Shown: positions 1 to 7,780, counted from the stretch's first letter. The stretch: 23,450 nucleotides of DNA from an uncultured Oscillospiraceae bacterium (GCA_902492895.1 CABUNG010000034.1:1-23450), one strand, 5' to 3'. A program made the numbers and translations. The notes: generated by a model not told the origin, from the sequence alone.

Positions 1-527
1 TTGCCGATCGGGCAGTGGATGATGTTGGTCTTGTCGAGACGGTACTCGATCTTACCGGCCTTGGCGTCGGTAACGGCCTTGGCAACATCGGGGGTAACGG
101 TGCCGGCCTTGGGATTGGGCATCAGGCCACGCGGGCCGAGCACCTTACCGAGACGGCCGACCACGCCCATCATATCGGGGCTGGCAACGACGACGTCGAA
201 ATCCATCCAGCCGCCCTGGATCTTGGCGACCAGTTCCTCGGCTCCCACGAAATCAGCACCCGCGTCGGTCGCGGCCTGCTGCTTATCGGCCTTGGCAAAC
301 ACCAGGACCCGCACCGTTTTACCGGTACCGTGCGGCAGCACGACGGCGCCGCGGACCTGCTGGTCGGCGTGACGGGAATCGACGCCCAGGCGGACGTGGA
401 CCTCCACGGTCTCGTCGAACTTGGCCTTGCCGGTTTTGACCGCGAGGTCAAGAGCCTCGGATACCTCATACAGAGTGCTGCGGTCGATCAGTTTCGCATT
501 ATCGGTATATTTCTTACCATGTTTCAT
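1..527 (-). CDS. rplA: 50S ribosomal protein L1 (partial, 3' end outside window)
   Basis: L1 binds 23S rRNA at the mobile L1 stalk, helps release E-site tRNA, and in many bacteria represses its own operon. The minus-strand reading frame starts MKHGKKYTDNAK and contains the family motif GPRGLMPNPKAGTVT near its visible end. About 175 of the usual ~230 residues are present and no stop is reached, so the C-terminal ~55 residues lie beyond base 1. The ATG at 525-527 follows a GGGAGG ribosome binding site at good spacing. It is the last visible gene of the rpmG-secE-nusG-rplK-rplA cluster, 98 nt after rplK. Identification is secure. Confidence 0.97.
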   Translation of the reverse strand, partial: MKHGKKYTDNAKLIDRSTLYEVSEALDLAVKTGKAKFDETVEVHVRLGVDSRHADQQVRGAVVLPHGTGKTVRVLVFAKADKQQAATDAGADFVGAEELVAKIQGGWMDFDVVVASPDMMGVVGRLGKVLGPRGLMPNPKAGTVTPDVAKAVTDAKAGKIEYRLDKTNIIHCPIG

Positions 528-625
528 CGGTTATATCCTCCCTGTTGGACCCTCGCGAACAAGGCGAAGGTTGAGTGGTAAAATCGGAATGCTCGGTTGT
601 TCCTCCCACCCGGAACGGGTCTGCC

Positions 626-1051
626 TCAATCGACGACTTCGATGCCCATGCTGCGGGCGGTGCCGGCGACCATGCTCATGGCGGCCTCGACGCTCGCGGC
701 GTTCAAATCGGGCATTTTGGTTTCGGCGATCTTCCGGACCTGCTCCTTCGTGATCTTCGCGACCTTGGTCTTATTGGGCACGCCGGAGGCTTTCTCCAGG
801 CCGCAGGCCTTCTTAATCAGGACGGCCGCAGGGGGCGTCTTGGTGATGAAGGTAAAGGAGCGGTCGGCGTACACCGTGATGACGACAGGGATAATCAGGC
901 CCGCATCGTTCTTCGTGCGCTCGTTGAATTCCTTAGTAAAGGCCATGATGTTCACGCCGTGCTGGCCGAGGGCCGGCCCGACAGGGGGGGCCGGCGTGGC
1001 CTTGCCGGCCGGAATCTGCAGTTTGATATACCCGGTAATCTTTTGAGCCAT
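626..1051 (-). CDS. rplK: 50S ribosomal protein L11
   Basis: L11 forms the GTPase-associated centre with 23S rRNA and the L10/L12 stalk. The product is 141 residues, the normal family length, starting MAQKITGYIKLQIPAG. It carries the N-terminal PAPPVGPALGQHGVNI signature (about residues 21-36) and the C-terminal RNA-binding helix region ending GTARSMGIEVVD. The frame stays open upstream, but the ATG at 1049-1051 is preceded by GGAGGTG at proper spacing and matches the family start. It lies between nusG and rplA, as is usual in Firmicutes. Confidence 0.98.
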   Translation of the reverse strand: MAQKITGYIKLQIPAGKATPAPPVGPALGQHGVNIMAFTKEFNERTKNDAGLIIPVVITVYADRSFTFITKTPPAAVLIKKACGLEKASGVPNKTKVAKITKEQVRKIAETKMPDLNAASVEAAMSMVAGTARSMGIEVVD

Positions 1052-1074
1052 TTTACTTGCACCTCCAAAAATCG

Positions 1075-1113
1075 TGGTGGATGGCGGCGGGACCGGCCGG
1101 TCCTGCCTCCCAC
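1075..1113 (-). promoter_or_regulatory. Stem-loop in rplK leader, candidate ribosomal protein L1 binding site
   Basis: On the minus strand, between nusG and rplK, GTGG (1113-1110) pairs with CCAC (1080-1077). An asymmetric internal loop follows, with GA on one side and GCCAT on the other. Then GGC pairs with GCC, and the hairpin is capped by the palindrome GGACCGG/CCGGTCC (1103-1090). L1 is known to repress L11-L1 operons by binding an rRNA-like hairpin upstream of rplK, and position and shape fit. Assignment to L1 is inference from shape; a plain structural hairpin is possible. Confidence 0.45.
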
Positions 1114-1195
1114 AGCCGGAAGAGTGTCCGGCACACAGGAAAGGGCACGGATGGCCATGCCCCAAACCGTCGCTTCACAGCGGTCAGGCGTCTGG

Positions 1196-1717
1196 TTATT
1201 CCATCAGCTCGGCCTGATCCAGCTTGAGTTCCACGGGCGTTTCCCGCCCGAACATGGAAATGGTCACCCGGACACGGTTCTTGTCCCGGTCGATCTCGTC
1301 GACATGGCCGGAGAAATTCTCCAGCGGCCCGTCGATGATGCGGACCATATCGCCCACGTCGTAGTTGACCTCGACTTCGCGCTTTTCGACGCCCAAAGCA
1401 GCGACTTCCTCCTCGGTCAGAGGAGTGGGTTTACCGTTGGGGCCGACAAATCCGGTGCAGCCGCGCGTGTTGCGCACCACATACCAGGACTCGTCCGTCA
1501 TCACCATCTTCACCAGCACGTAGCCGGGGAAGATTTTGCGCTCCACTTCTTTTTTCTTGCCGTCTTTGATTTCGACGACGGTTTCGGTGGGAACGGCGAT
1601 TTCATGGATCCAGTCCTGCAGTTTCCGGTTCTCCACAATCGTTTCCAGATTCGTGGCAACCTTGTTTTCGTAGCCGGAATAGGTATGGCATACATACCAT
1701 TTTGCTTCCTCAGACAT
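1196..1717 (-). CDS. nusG: Transcription termination/antitermination factor NusG
   Basis: NusG binds RNA polymerase and modulates elongation, pausing and termination, and it links transcription to translation. The 173-residue product has the N-terminal NGN domain (WYVCHTYSGYENK at 7-19, IFPGYVLVKM at 62-71, VRNTRGCTGFVG at 81-92). A C-terminal KOW domain follows (VGDMVRIIDGPLENFSG at 121-137). Length is typical of bacterial NusG. The chosen ATG (1715-1717) sits after GGGAGG; a longer in-frame start seven residues upstream lacks good spacing. It lies between secE and rplK in the conserved order. Confidence 0.97.
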   Translation of the reverse strand: MSEEAKWYVCHTYSGYENKVATNLETIVENRKLQDWIHEIAVPTETVVEIKDGKKKEVERKIFPGYVLVKMVMTDESWYVVRNTRGCTGFVGPNGKPTPLTEEEVAALGVEKREVEVNYDVGDMVRIIDGPLENFSGHVDEIDRDKNRVRVTISMFGRETPVELKLDQAELME

Positions 1718-1750
1718 CCGAAAGGCCTCCCTGCCCATTGCCGCAGGGGA

Positions 1751-2041
1751 TTAGCCCAACGACACGAGTAATTTGATCAGATTGCTCAGGCCGAAATCGA
1801 TGACGACGATAATCAGTCCCATGACCGCGCACATCGCCAGCGTCACGCCGGTATTGCGCACCACCGTGGGGAAGGTCGGCCAGATGATCTTTTTGAACTC
1901 GCCCTTGAGGTCCCGGAAGTACTTGGCGATCCGTTTGCCCAGACCGCGGCCTTTTTTCTTGCCGGCCTTGGCGTCCTTTTCGGACTTTTGGGTCTTGTCC
2001 TCCGGCTTTTCGTCCGTTTTCACGATCTTCTCGTCAGCCAT
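1751..2041 (-). CDS. secE: Preprotein translocase subunit SecE
   Basis: SecE is the essential clamp subunit of the SecYEG protein-export channel in the cytoplasmic membrane. The 96-residue product has a long lysine/glutamate-rich N-terminal tail (about 1-37). The amphipathic FRDLKGEFKKIIWPT motif follows (about 42-56), then one transmembrane helix (about 66-92). The single-TM form is typical of Gram-positive SecE, here with a longer charged tail. The ATG at 2039-2041 follows AGAGGGG; an upstream in-frame ATG (MKRGVR) is less well placed. nusG begins 33 nt downstream. Confidence 0.95.
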   Translation of the reverse strand: MADEKIVKTDEKPEDKTQKSEKDAKAGKKKGRGLGKRIAKYFRDLKGEFKKIIWPTFPTVVRNTGVTLAMCAVMGLIIVVIDFGLSNLIKLLVSLG

Positions 2042-2094
2042 GCGTACCCCTCTTTTCATCTAACGTTATCAGGCGGTCAAAGCGGGGTTTTCCC

Positions 2095-2244
2095 TCACTT
2101 GGTCTCCCGATGCAGGGTGTGCTTACGGCAGAACCGGCAGTATTTGTTCATTTCCAGCCGGTCGGGATCGTTCTTCTTGTTCTTCATGGTGTTGTAGTTG
2201 CGCTGCTTGCACTCCGTGCAGGCTAGGGTGATTTTGACTCTCAT
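2095..2244 (-). CDS. rpmG: 50S ribosomal protein L33 (zinc-binding form)
   Basis: This small large-subunit ribosomal protein has 49 residues, starting MRVKITLACTECKQRNY and ending LHRETK, the normal L33 length. It keeps two CxxC pairs (C9/C12 and C36/C39), marking the zinc-dependent C+ paralogue rather than the zinc-independent form induced under zinc limitation. The ATG at 2242-2244 follows GGAGGTG. It is the first gene after the promoter at 2354-2382, so it heads the secE-nusG-rplK-rplA unit. Confidence 0.97.
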   Translation of the reverse strand: MRVKITLACTECKQRNYNTMKNKKNDPDRLEMNKYCRFCRKHTLHRETK

Positions 2245-2353
2245 AACGGCACCTCCGACAGCTCCCGTGAAACGGGATGATTTGAAGCCTCCCTCAGGGG
2301 CACAGCGCGCAAAATTGGGCGCAAAAAAATAAAACCCCTTTTGAGGTGGTTCT

Positions 2354-2382
2354 ATAGTAGCATACAAATCTCCCGCGGTCAA
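2354..2382 (-). promoter_or_regulatory. Vegetative (sigma-A type) promoter of the rpmG-secE-nusG-rplK-rplA unit
   Basis: Read on the minus strand, the -35 box TTGACC (2382-2377) is separated by exactly 17 bp from the -10 box TACTAT (2359-2354). Transcription would start near 2346, about 100 nt upstream of rpmG. The terminator of the upstream amylase gene ends just before it, isolating the unit. Confidence 0.85.
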
Positions 2383-2400
2383 GCGTTTTTTTACTTAAAC

Positions 2401-2430
2401 AAAAAAAAGACGGCGGGTCTCCCCGCCGTC
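2401..2430 (-). terminator. Intrinsic terminator of the alpha-amylase gene
   Basis: A 9-bp GC stem GACGGCGGG/CCCGCCGTC with a 4-nt loop (2409-2430) is followed on the minus strand by eight T (2408-2401). It begins five bases after the amylase stop codon. Confidence 0.92.
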
Positions 2431-2435
2431 CTCCG

Positions 2436-3743
2436 TTATTCGGTTTTCCAATAGGCTGCACTGTATGGAGGCAGTTCGCTTCCTCCGCCGAAATCGTGGA
2501 GATCCCCGGTCAGCAGATCGATTCCCCGGCCGGCCCCCGCATCGAAATGAGCCGTGAAGGGCACGGCGTCGGCGTTGAAGGCGGCGATCACCCGTTCCCC
2601 GCCGCTCTTCCGTTCGAAGATCAGCTGCCGGTTGGTCATGAGCAGCACGCGGAAATCCCCGTGGCGCAGCGCGGTGCTTTCCAGGCGGGCTTCCGCCAGG
2701 GAGGCGATGAACCGCGAGAGGTCGTTCGAAACCGGCTCCGGAAAGCAGGGACGCAGCGGCCGGTCAGACCCCTCCTTCACCCCGGCTGCACCCCACTCGC
2801 TGCCGTAATACACGCAGGGGATTCCCGGCATGGCGAATAGCAGCGCATACAGCAGCGGCAGATGGGCCGGGTTCGTCAGGATGCTCGCCGCCCGGGTCAC
2901 ATCGTGGTTATCGACAAAATTGAATAAATACTGTCCTTTATATAATGTCCACGGTTCCGGGCCGAACTGGCGCCCGAGAGAATGCCCGATTTCAAAAAGA
3001 TTCATGGAGTTGAGGCTGGAATAGAGGCCCTTATAGCATTCGTAATTCGTGGCGCTGTGCAGCATGTCGTTGTTCACAAGGCGGGTATAATCCCCGTGCA
3101 GCATCTCCCCCACCAGGAAAAAGTCCGGCTTCCGTTCATCGCAGCGGCGGCGCAGGCGGCGGAGAAAATCCGGATCCAGGCTATAGGCGACATCTAGGCG
3201 CAGTCCGTCGATATCGAATTCCCGCACCCACTGCTCCACAGCCGACAGCAAATGTCCGATCACCTCTTCGTTGCGCAGGTTGAGCTTGACGAGCTCGTCA
3301 TGTCCCTCCCAGCCCTCGTACCACAAGCCGTCGTTATAGCCGTTGTTGCCGTCGAACCGGACATGAAACCAATCGCGGTAAGGAGAGCTTTCCCGGTTTT
3401 TCAGCACATCCTGGAACGCCCAGAAGCCGCGGCCCACATGGTTGAACACGCCGTCCAGCACCACCCGGATGCCCGCTTCGTGCAGCGTGCGGCAGAGCGC
3501 GGCGAAATCCTCGTTCGTCCCCAGCCGCCTGTCGATACGGGTGAAATCCCGCGTATCGTAGCCGTGTGCGTCGGATTCGAACACCGGCGTAAAATAGAGC
3601 GCACCGATGTGCAGACGCCGCATATGCGGAATCCAGTCAGCGACCTTCTGCAAACGCCGAGCCGATTCTCCCTCGTTGATTTCCGGACATCCGCAGAAGC
3701 CCAATGTATATATCTGATAAAAAATGCTGTCATATGCCCACAT
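2436..3743 (-). CDS. GH13 alpha-amylase family glycoside hydrolase (cytoplasmic)
   Basis: A retaining alpha-glucan hydrolase or related enzyme of family GH13, 435 residues. The four conserved GH13 regions are visible: DGVFNH (97-102), GLRLDVAY with nucleophile D184, FFLVGEML with acid/base E213, and FVDNHD ending in D281. A short C-terminal beta domain follows (about 360-435). There is no signal peptide, so it should act on intracellular malto-oligosaccharides or glycogen. The sequence does not decide between amylase, cyclomaltodextrinase and neopullulanase-like activity. The ATG at 3741-3743 follows AAAGGCGG and starts MWAYDSIFYQIY, a typical GH13 opening; the longer upstream open frame runs through the promoter and is not used. 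It is a single-gene unit, divergent from the reductase operon. Confidence 0.9.
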   Translation of the reverse strand: MWAYDSIFYQIYTLGFCGCPEINEGESARRLQKVADWIPHMRRLHIGALYFTPVFESDAHGYDTRDFTRIDRRLGTNEDFAALCRTLHEAGIRVVLDGVFNHVGRGFWAFQDVLKNRESSPYRDWFHVRFDGNNGYNDGLWYEGWEGHDELVKLNLRNEEVIGHLLSAVEQWVREFDIDGLRLDVAYSLDPDFLRRLRRRCDERKPDFFLVGEMLHGDYTRLVNNDMLHSATNYECYKGLYSSLNSMNLFEIGHSLGRQFGPEPWTLYKGQYLFNFVDNHDVTRAASILTNPAHLPLLYALLFAMPGIPCVYYGSEWGAAGVKEGSDRPLRPCFPEPVSNDLSRFIASLAEARLESTALRHGDFRVLLMTNRQLIFERKSGGERVIAAFNADAVPFTAHFDAGAGRGIDLLTGDLHDFGGGSELPPYSAAYWKTE

Positions 3744-3782
3744 ACCGATCCGCCTTTCTGAACGGAACTGCCGTTCTTTTAT

Positions 3783-3811
3783 AGTATACCCGGGCGGCGG
3801 CCCGGGCGCAA
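3783..3811 (-). promoter_or_regulatory. Promoter of the amylase gene, with palindromes
   Basis: On the minus strand, -35 TTGCGC (3811-3806) and -10 TATACT (3788-3783) are 17 bp apart. The spacer is almost entirely the inverted repeat CCCGGGC-GGCG-GCCCGGG (3789-3806). A second dyad, GAACGG-AACTG-CCGTTC (3760-3776), lies just downstream of the -10. Either could be an operator; that role is inferred from position only. Confidence 0.65.
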
Positions 3812-3836
3812 CGCCCCACTTGCTTCCAATCCGCAT

Positions 3837-3865
3837 TTGACGGCCCGGGATGCGCATGCTATACT
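3837..3865 (+). promoter_or_regulatory. Vegetative promoter of the aldo/keto reductase-ECF-DUF1893-helicase operon
   Basis: TTGACG (3837-3842), a 17-bp spacer, and TATACT (3860-3865). It diverges from the amylase promoter, with 25 bp between the two -35 boxes. The spacer contains another GCCCGGG (3843-3849), matching an arm of the palindrome in the amylase promoter, and the self-complementary ATGCGCAT. Confidence 0.8.
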
Positions 3866-3903
3866 GAAACGAAGAATGCCTGTTTAGGAAGGATCGATGA
3901 CCG

Positions 3904-5016
3904 ATGCAAGTCCGTGCATTTGGAAAAACCGGCGAGTCCGTTTCGGTGCTTGGTTTTGGAGCCATGCGTTTTGAAACCGAAAACGGCGTTATTAAGGAAC
4001 AAGAGGCCGTGAACCTGCTCCGCGCCGCCATCGACGGAGGCGTGAACTATATCGACACGGCGTACTTTTATTTGGACGGGCAGAGCGAAGCTCTGGTCGG
4101 ACGGGCGCTGCGGGACGGATACCGGGAAAAAGTCCATCTCGCCACCAAATCGCCGGTTTTTGCGCTGGAGAAGCCGGAGGATTTCGACCGGATCCTGGAC
4201 GAACAGCTCGAACGTCTTAAGACCGGGACGATCGATTTCTATCTGCTCCATTCGCTGAGTCTCAAAACATATGAAGAAAAGGTGTTGGGCTACCGCCTGT
4301 TCGACCGGCTCGAAAAAGCCAAAGCAGACGGCAAAATCCGGCATGTCGGTTTTTCCTTCCACGACACGCATGAGGCGTTTCTGCAGATCCTGAACGGCTA
4401 CAGCGGCTGGGAATTCTGCCAGCTTCAGCTCAATTACATCGACGTGGAAAACCAGGCGGGCCTGCGCGGCCTCGAAGAGGCGGCGGCAAAAGGGCTCGGC
4501 GTCATCATCATGGAGCCCCTGCTCGGCGGTAAGCTTGCGAACCCCGCCCCGGGAGTCCGGGCGGTTCTGCCGCCCGACCGCACCCCGGTCGAATGGGCAC
4601 TCGATTTTCTGTGGGACCGTCCCGAGGTCAGCCTTATTCTCAGCGGCATGAACGCCATGCAGCAGGTCACCGACAACCTCGCCTATGCCGACCGCGCCCG
4701 TCCCGGCATGCTGACCGCAGAGGATCACGCCATGTTCCGGCAGGCAAAAACCGTCTACGATACCATGGCCCTGGTACCCTGCACCAAATGCAGCTACTGC
4801 ATGCCCTGCCCCTTCGGGGTGGATATTCCGGGCGTATTTGAGGCGTACAACCGCACCGCGGTCAATAAAAAAGAAGCGGACGGTCTCTACGCGGCTCTCG
4901 ACGGGCATCGCGCCGATCTCTGCCGCTCCTGCCGCCGCTGCGAACGGAACTGTCCGCAGCACATCGCCATCAGCGACACCATGAAAGTCATTCCGCCCGT
5001 GTTTGCAGAAGCGTAA
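3904..5016 (+). CDS. Aldo/keto reductase with C-terminal 4Fe-4S ferredoxin-type region (COG1453-like)
   Basis: A 370-residue two-part protein. Residues 1 to ~280 form an AKR (beta/alpha)8 barrel with the likely catalytic set D51, Y56 (in DTAYFY), K82 (LATKSP) and H116 (LLHSL). The C-terminus has two cysteine clusters, C293/C296/C299/C302 and C340/C343/C346/C350 followed by proline. This is the pattern for two 4Fe-4S clusters, so electrons may come from ferredoxin or pass between an iron-sulfur donor and the barrel site. The substrate is unknown. The ATG at 3904 follows AGGAAGGA. It is first in an operon; the next gene starts 13 nt downstream, suggesting joint use with the transporter component. 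Confidence 0.9.
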   Translation: MQVRAFGKTGESVSVLGFGAMRFETENGVIKEQEAVNLLRAAIDGGVNYIDTAYFYLDGQSEALVGRALRDGYREKVHLATKSPVFALEKPEDFDRILDEQLERLKTGTIDFYLLHSLSLKTYEEKVLGYRLFDRLEKAKADGKIRHVGFSFHDTHEAFLQILNGYSGWEFCQLQLNYIDVENQAGLRGLEEAAAKGLGVIIMEPLLGGKLANPAPGVRAVLPPDRTPVEWALDFLWDRPEVSLILSGMNAMQQVTDNLAYADRARPGMLTAEDHAMFRQAKTVYDTMALVPCTKCSYCMPCPFGVDIPGVFEAYNRTAVNKKEADGLYAALDGHRADLCRSCRRCERNCPQHIAISDTMKVIPPVFAEA

Positions 5017-5029
5017 TCGAGGATACACT

Positions 5030-5578
5030 ATGGAACAACGCATCGACAGCCACAGAGGGACTCTGACGGGACATCTGGCTCTGGGCGGCCTCTTTCTCGC
5101 CCTGGGGGTTTTGTTTCCCTTTCTTTTCCATCTGCTGCCCGCGGGTTCGGGCGAGATCTTCCTTCCCATGCATATTCCCGTCATCCTTGCGGGCCTGATT
5201 CTCGGCCCCTCACTCGGGGCCGCCGTCGGCGTCCTCACCCCGCTGCTCAATACGCTGATCGGCGGCATGCCGCCTCCCGCCCGGCTCCCTTTCATGATGG
5301 TGGAACTGGGCGTTTATGCCTTGGCGGCGGGGCTCTGTTACCGTAAGATCCGGCTGCCGCTGCCGGCTGCCCTGCTGCTCACGCAGCTTTTCGGCCGCCT
5401 CGCCTATGCGCTCAGCCTGTTCGCCGCCGGAACCCTTCTCTCTCTTCCCGGCGCCGCCCCCATTGCGGCCGTCACAGCCGCCGTCAAGGGCTGGCCAGGC
5501 ATTCTGGTACAGTGGCTGTTTATCCCCCTCTTGATGCTCGCGCTTAAAAAAGGAGGTGCCCGCTTTGCAAGAGGCTGA
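5030..5578 (+). CDS. ECF transporter S component (substrate-binding membrane subunit)
   Basis: A 182-residue, very hydrophobic protein with about five or six membrane segments, from HLALGGLFLALGVLFPF (about 15-31) to LVQWLFIPLLMLALKK near the end. The segment GEIFLPMHIPVILAGLILGP followed by GAAVGVLTPLLNTLIGG is characteristic of S components of energy-coupling factor vitamin transporters, which pair with a shared EcfA/A'/T module encoded elsewhere. The substrate is not evident. The ATG at 5030 follows GAGG seven bases upstream; an earlier in-frame start lies inside the reductase gene. Its last 14 bases overlap the next gene, so translation is probably coupled. Confidence 0.85.
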   Translation: MEQRIDSHRGTLTGHLALGGLFLALGVLFPFLFHLLPAGSGEIFLPMHIPVILAGLILGPSLGAAVGVLTPLLNTLIGGMPPPARLPFMMVELGVYALAAGLCYRKIRLPLPAALLLTQLFGRLAYALSLFAAGTLLSLPGAAPIAAVTAAVKGWPGILVQWLFIPLLMLALKKGGARFARG

Positions 5579-6047
5579 ACAGGCTTTAGATGCCCTGCGG
5601 GCCGGTTATGTCTGCGCCGTCGTCCAAAACGGGCGAATCCGGACATCGGATGGATCCGGTATCCGGCCGCTGCTCGACTGGCTGGCGGAGGATCCGCATT
5701 GCTTCCGCGGGGCTTTCGTCGCGGACAAGATCCTGGGCAAGGCCGCGGCACTGCTGTTGCTGCACGGCGGCCTCGACCGCACCGCCAAAGGCGTTTACGG
5801 CGAGGTGCTCAGCGACGGCGCCGCCGGAATTTTTGAACAAAACGGCATTCCGTACACCTGCGGCAGGCGGGTTCCCCATATCATCAACCGCCGGGGAGAC
5901 GGCATCTGCCCGATGGAACGGCGGGTGTGGGATCTGGACGATCCCGCCGAGGCCTATGCCGCGCTTCTCGACGCCGCGGCAGCCCTGCGCGCCTCATCCC
6001 ATGATCAACCGGGCCAGTCCCGGCAAGAAACGGAACGTGAAGCATGA
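5565..6047 (+). CDS. DUF1893 family protein (deaminase-like fold)
   Basis: 160 residues from a TTG start at 5565, eight bases after AGGAGG (5551-5556). A GTG at 5556 overlaps the ribosome binding site and is less likely. The body matches the DUF1893 family, whose Thermotoga representative TM1506 was reported to have a cytidine-deaminase-like fold with unclear activity: ADKILGKAAALLLLHGG (53-69), VYGEVLSDGA (77-86), and the CPMERRV segment (115-121). The gene overlaps the ECF gene by 14 nt, and its TGA overlaps the helicase ATG (ATGA). With a vitamin-type transporter subunit and an iron-sulfur reductase next door, a role in cofactor salvage is possible but unproven. Confidence 0.8.
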   Translation: MQEAEQALDALRAGYVCAVVQNGRIRTSDGSGIRPLLDWLAEDPHCFRGAFVADKILGKAAALLLLHGGLDRTAKGVYGEVLSDGAAGIFEQNGIPYTCGRRVPHIINRRGDGICPMERRVWDLDDPAEAYAALLDAAAALRASSHDQPGQSRQETEREA

Positions 6048-7720
6048 ATCCCACGACATTTTCGGATTTAAAACTGATGCCCTCTCTGCTGAAGGCTGTG
6101 GAAGAAGAGGGCTATACGTCGCCCTCCCCCATCCAGGAAAAGGCGATCCCGCCCGTACTCGAAGGCCGGGATCTGGTCGGCTGCGCCCAAACCGGAACCG
6201 GCAAAACGGCGGCGTTTGCCCTGCCCATTTTGCAGCGGCTGACCAAAAATCCGCTCCGCCGCTCCGAGGATCAGCCGGGGCGTTCTGTCCGGCCGATCCG
6301 GGCGCTCATCCTCACCCCGACGAGAGAACTCGCCCTCCAGATTCAGGAGAGCTTCGAGGCGTACGGCCGGCACACCCATCTGCGCAGTGCCGTGATCTTC
6401 GGCGGCGTATCCCAGGTCCCGCAGGTGGCCGCCCTGCAAAAAGGTATCGACATCCTGGTGGCGACGCCCGGCCGCCTCAACGATCTGATCGGACAGGGGC
6501 ACATCCACCTCAAACAACTGGAAATTTTTGTGCTGGACGAAGCTGACCGGATGCTGGACATGGGCTTTGTCCACGACGTCAAAAAGGTGATTTCTCAGCT
6601 TCCCGCCCGGCGGCAGAGCCTTCTGTTCTCCGCCACCATGCCGGACGAAATCGCCCGGCTCGCGGACAGCCTGCTGACCGATCCCGTCCACGTCGCCGTC
6701 GCCCCGGTTTCTTCGACGGTCGACGCCATCGAGCAGTCGGTCTATTTCGTGGATAAGGCGAACAAGCCCCGCCTTCTCCTCCATCTGCTGGAGGATCCGT
6801 CGATCCGCTCAGCTCTGGTGTTCACCCGTACCAAGCACGGAGCCGACCGGGTGGTCAAAGAGCTCTCCCGTGCGGGTGTTCAGGCGCTCGCCATCCACGG
6901 AAACAAGTCGCAGAATGCCCGGCAGAACGCGCTTGGCAGCTTTAAAAGCGGCAAGGTGCGGGTTCTGGTCGCCACCGACATCGCCGCCCGCGGCATCGAT
7001 GTGGACGAGCTCTCCCATGTCATCAATTTTGACCTGCCCAACATTCCCGAAACCTATGTCCACCGCATCGGCCGAACCGGCCGCGCGGGACTGAGCGGCA
7101 CAGCGATCTCCTTTTGCGATTTTGAAGAAAAAGCGTATTTAAAGGATATTGAAAAGCTCATACGCAAAACCGTCCCGGTCATCGAGAAGCATCCCTATCC
7201 CATGGAGGTATTCGAGATTCTTCCCAAGCCGGAACGCCCGCCGCGCCCGCCCCGTCAAAACAACCGGATGCCCGCCGATCGGGAATCCCGGAACGCCAAA
7301 CGGCCGGACGCGCATAAACCCCAACCGCCCCAGCCGAACGCAAAGCCGAACAACCGGCCGAACGGCGCGGCGCCCGCCAATGTGAAAAAGAATCCGGACG
7401 GAAATACGAAAAAGTCCGCAGCTCCCCATCCGGCTACTCCGCGCGGGCCGCAGTCCGCAGCGAACAAATCGGCGGATAAACGGCCCAGCCAAGGAACGCC
7501 GCCGTCTAGAAACCGTCCGGACGCGGCCCCTATCAGGACTGCGGAACGCTCCGAAACTTCCGGGACACCAAAGGCACCTGCCGCTCCGAAATCTCCGTCC
7601 TCAGGCCGACGCCCCGGCCTCGAACCTGCCATCACCAAAAAGCCGCGCCCCATCCGGCCTTTTCAGTCCCGTTCGGCGGGGACGGAACGGGATTTTCTCC
7701 CCAAAAAAGACAAAGAATAA
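6044..7720 (+). CDS. DEAD-box ATP-dependent RNA helicase with long basic tail
   Basis: A 558-residue RNA helicase. Visible motifs are Q motif SPSPIQEKAI, motif I AQTGTGKT (48-55), PTRELALQ (92-99), TPGR (141-144), motif II DEAD (165-168), SAT (196-198), ATDIAARGID, and motif VI HRIGRTGRAG (about 341-350). The RecA-like core ends near 385. Residues ~390-558 are low-complexity, rich in Pro, Arg, Lys, Asn and Ala, probably a disordered RNA-binding tail as in CsdA/RhlE-type helicases. It probably acts in ribosome assembly or mRNA turnover at low temperature, which is general family knowledge. The start overlaps the DUF1893 stop as ATGA and lacks a good ribosome binding site, implying coupled translation. 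I see no T-tract terminator directly after it. Confidence 0.95.
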   Translation: MNPTTFSDLKLMPSLLKAVEEEGYTSPSPIQEKAIPPVLEGRDLVGCAQTGTGKTAAFALPILQRLTKNPLRRSEDQPGRSVRPIRALILTPTRELALQIQESFEAYGRHTHLRSAVIFGGVSQVPQVAALQKGIDILVATPGRLNDLIGQGHIHLKQLEIFVLDEADRMLDMGFVHDVKKVISQLPARRQSLLFSATMPDEIARLADSLLTDPVHVAVAPVSSTVDAIEQSVYFVDKANKPRLLLHLLEDPSIRSALVFTRTKHGADRVVKELSRAGVQALAIHGNKSQNARQNALGSFKSGKVRVLVATDIAARGIDVDELSHVINFDLPNIPETYVHRIGRTGRAGLSGTAISFCDFEEKAYLKDIEKLIRKTVPVIEKHPYPMEVFEILPKPERPPRPPRQNNRMPADRESRNAKRPDAHKPQPPQPNAKPNNRPNGAAPANVKKNPDGNTKKSAAPHPATPRGPQSAANKSADKRPSQGTPPSRNRPDAAPIRTAERSETSGTPKAPAAPKSPSSGRRPGLEPAITKKPRPIRPFQSRSAGTERDFLPKKDKE

Positions 7721-7780
7721 CGGCCATTTGCACATGTTCATTCCTTGGAAAAAACTCGTACAATTGACACAATTTTACTT

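Noticed and set aside
575..1771. 398-residue plus-strand open frame
   Set aside because: It lies antisense to rplK and nusG, which are certain. Its composition is that of a reverse-complement shadow in GC-rich DNA.
3744..4031. In-frame upstream extension of the amylase
   Set aside because: It would run through the promoter and into the divergent operon. The start at 3743 has a ribosome binding site and a typical GH13 opening.
3859..5295. 478-residue minus-strand open frame opposite the reductase
   Set aside because: The plus strand encodes a clear AKR with catalytic and cysteine motifs. The antisense frame has no recognisable domain.
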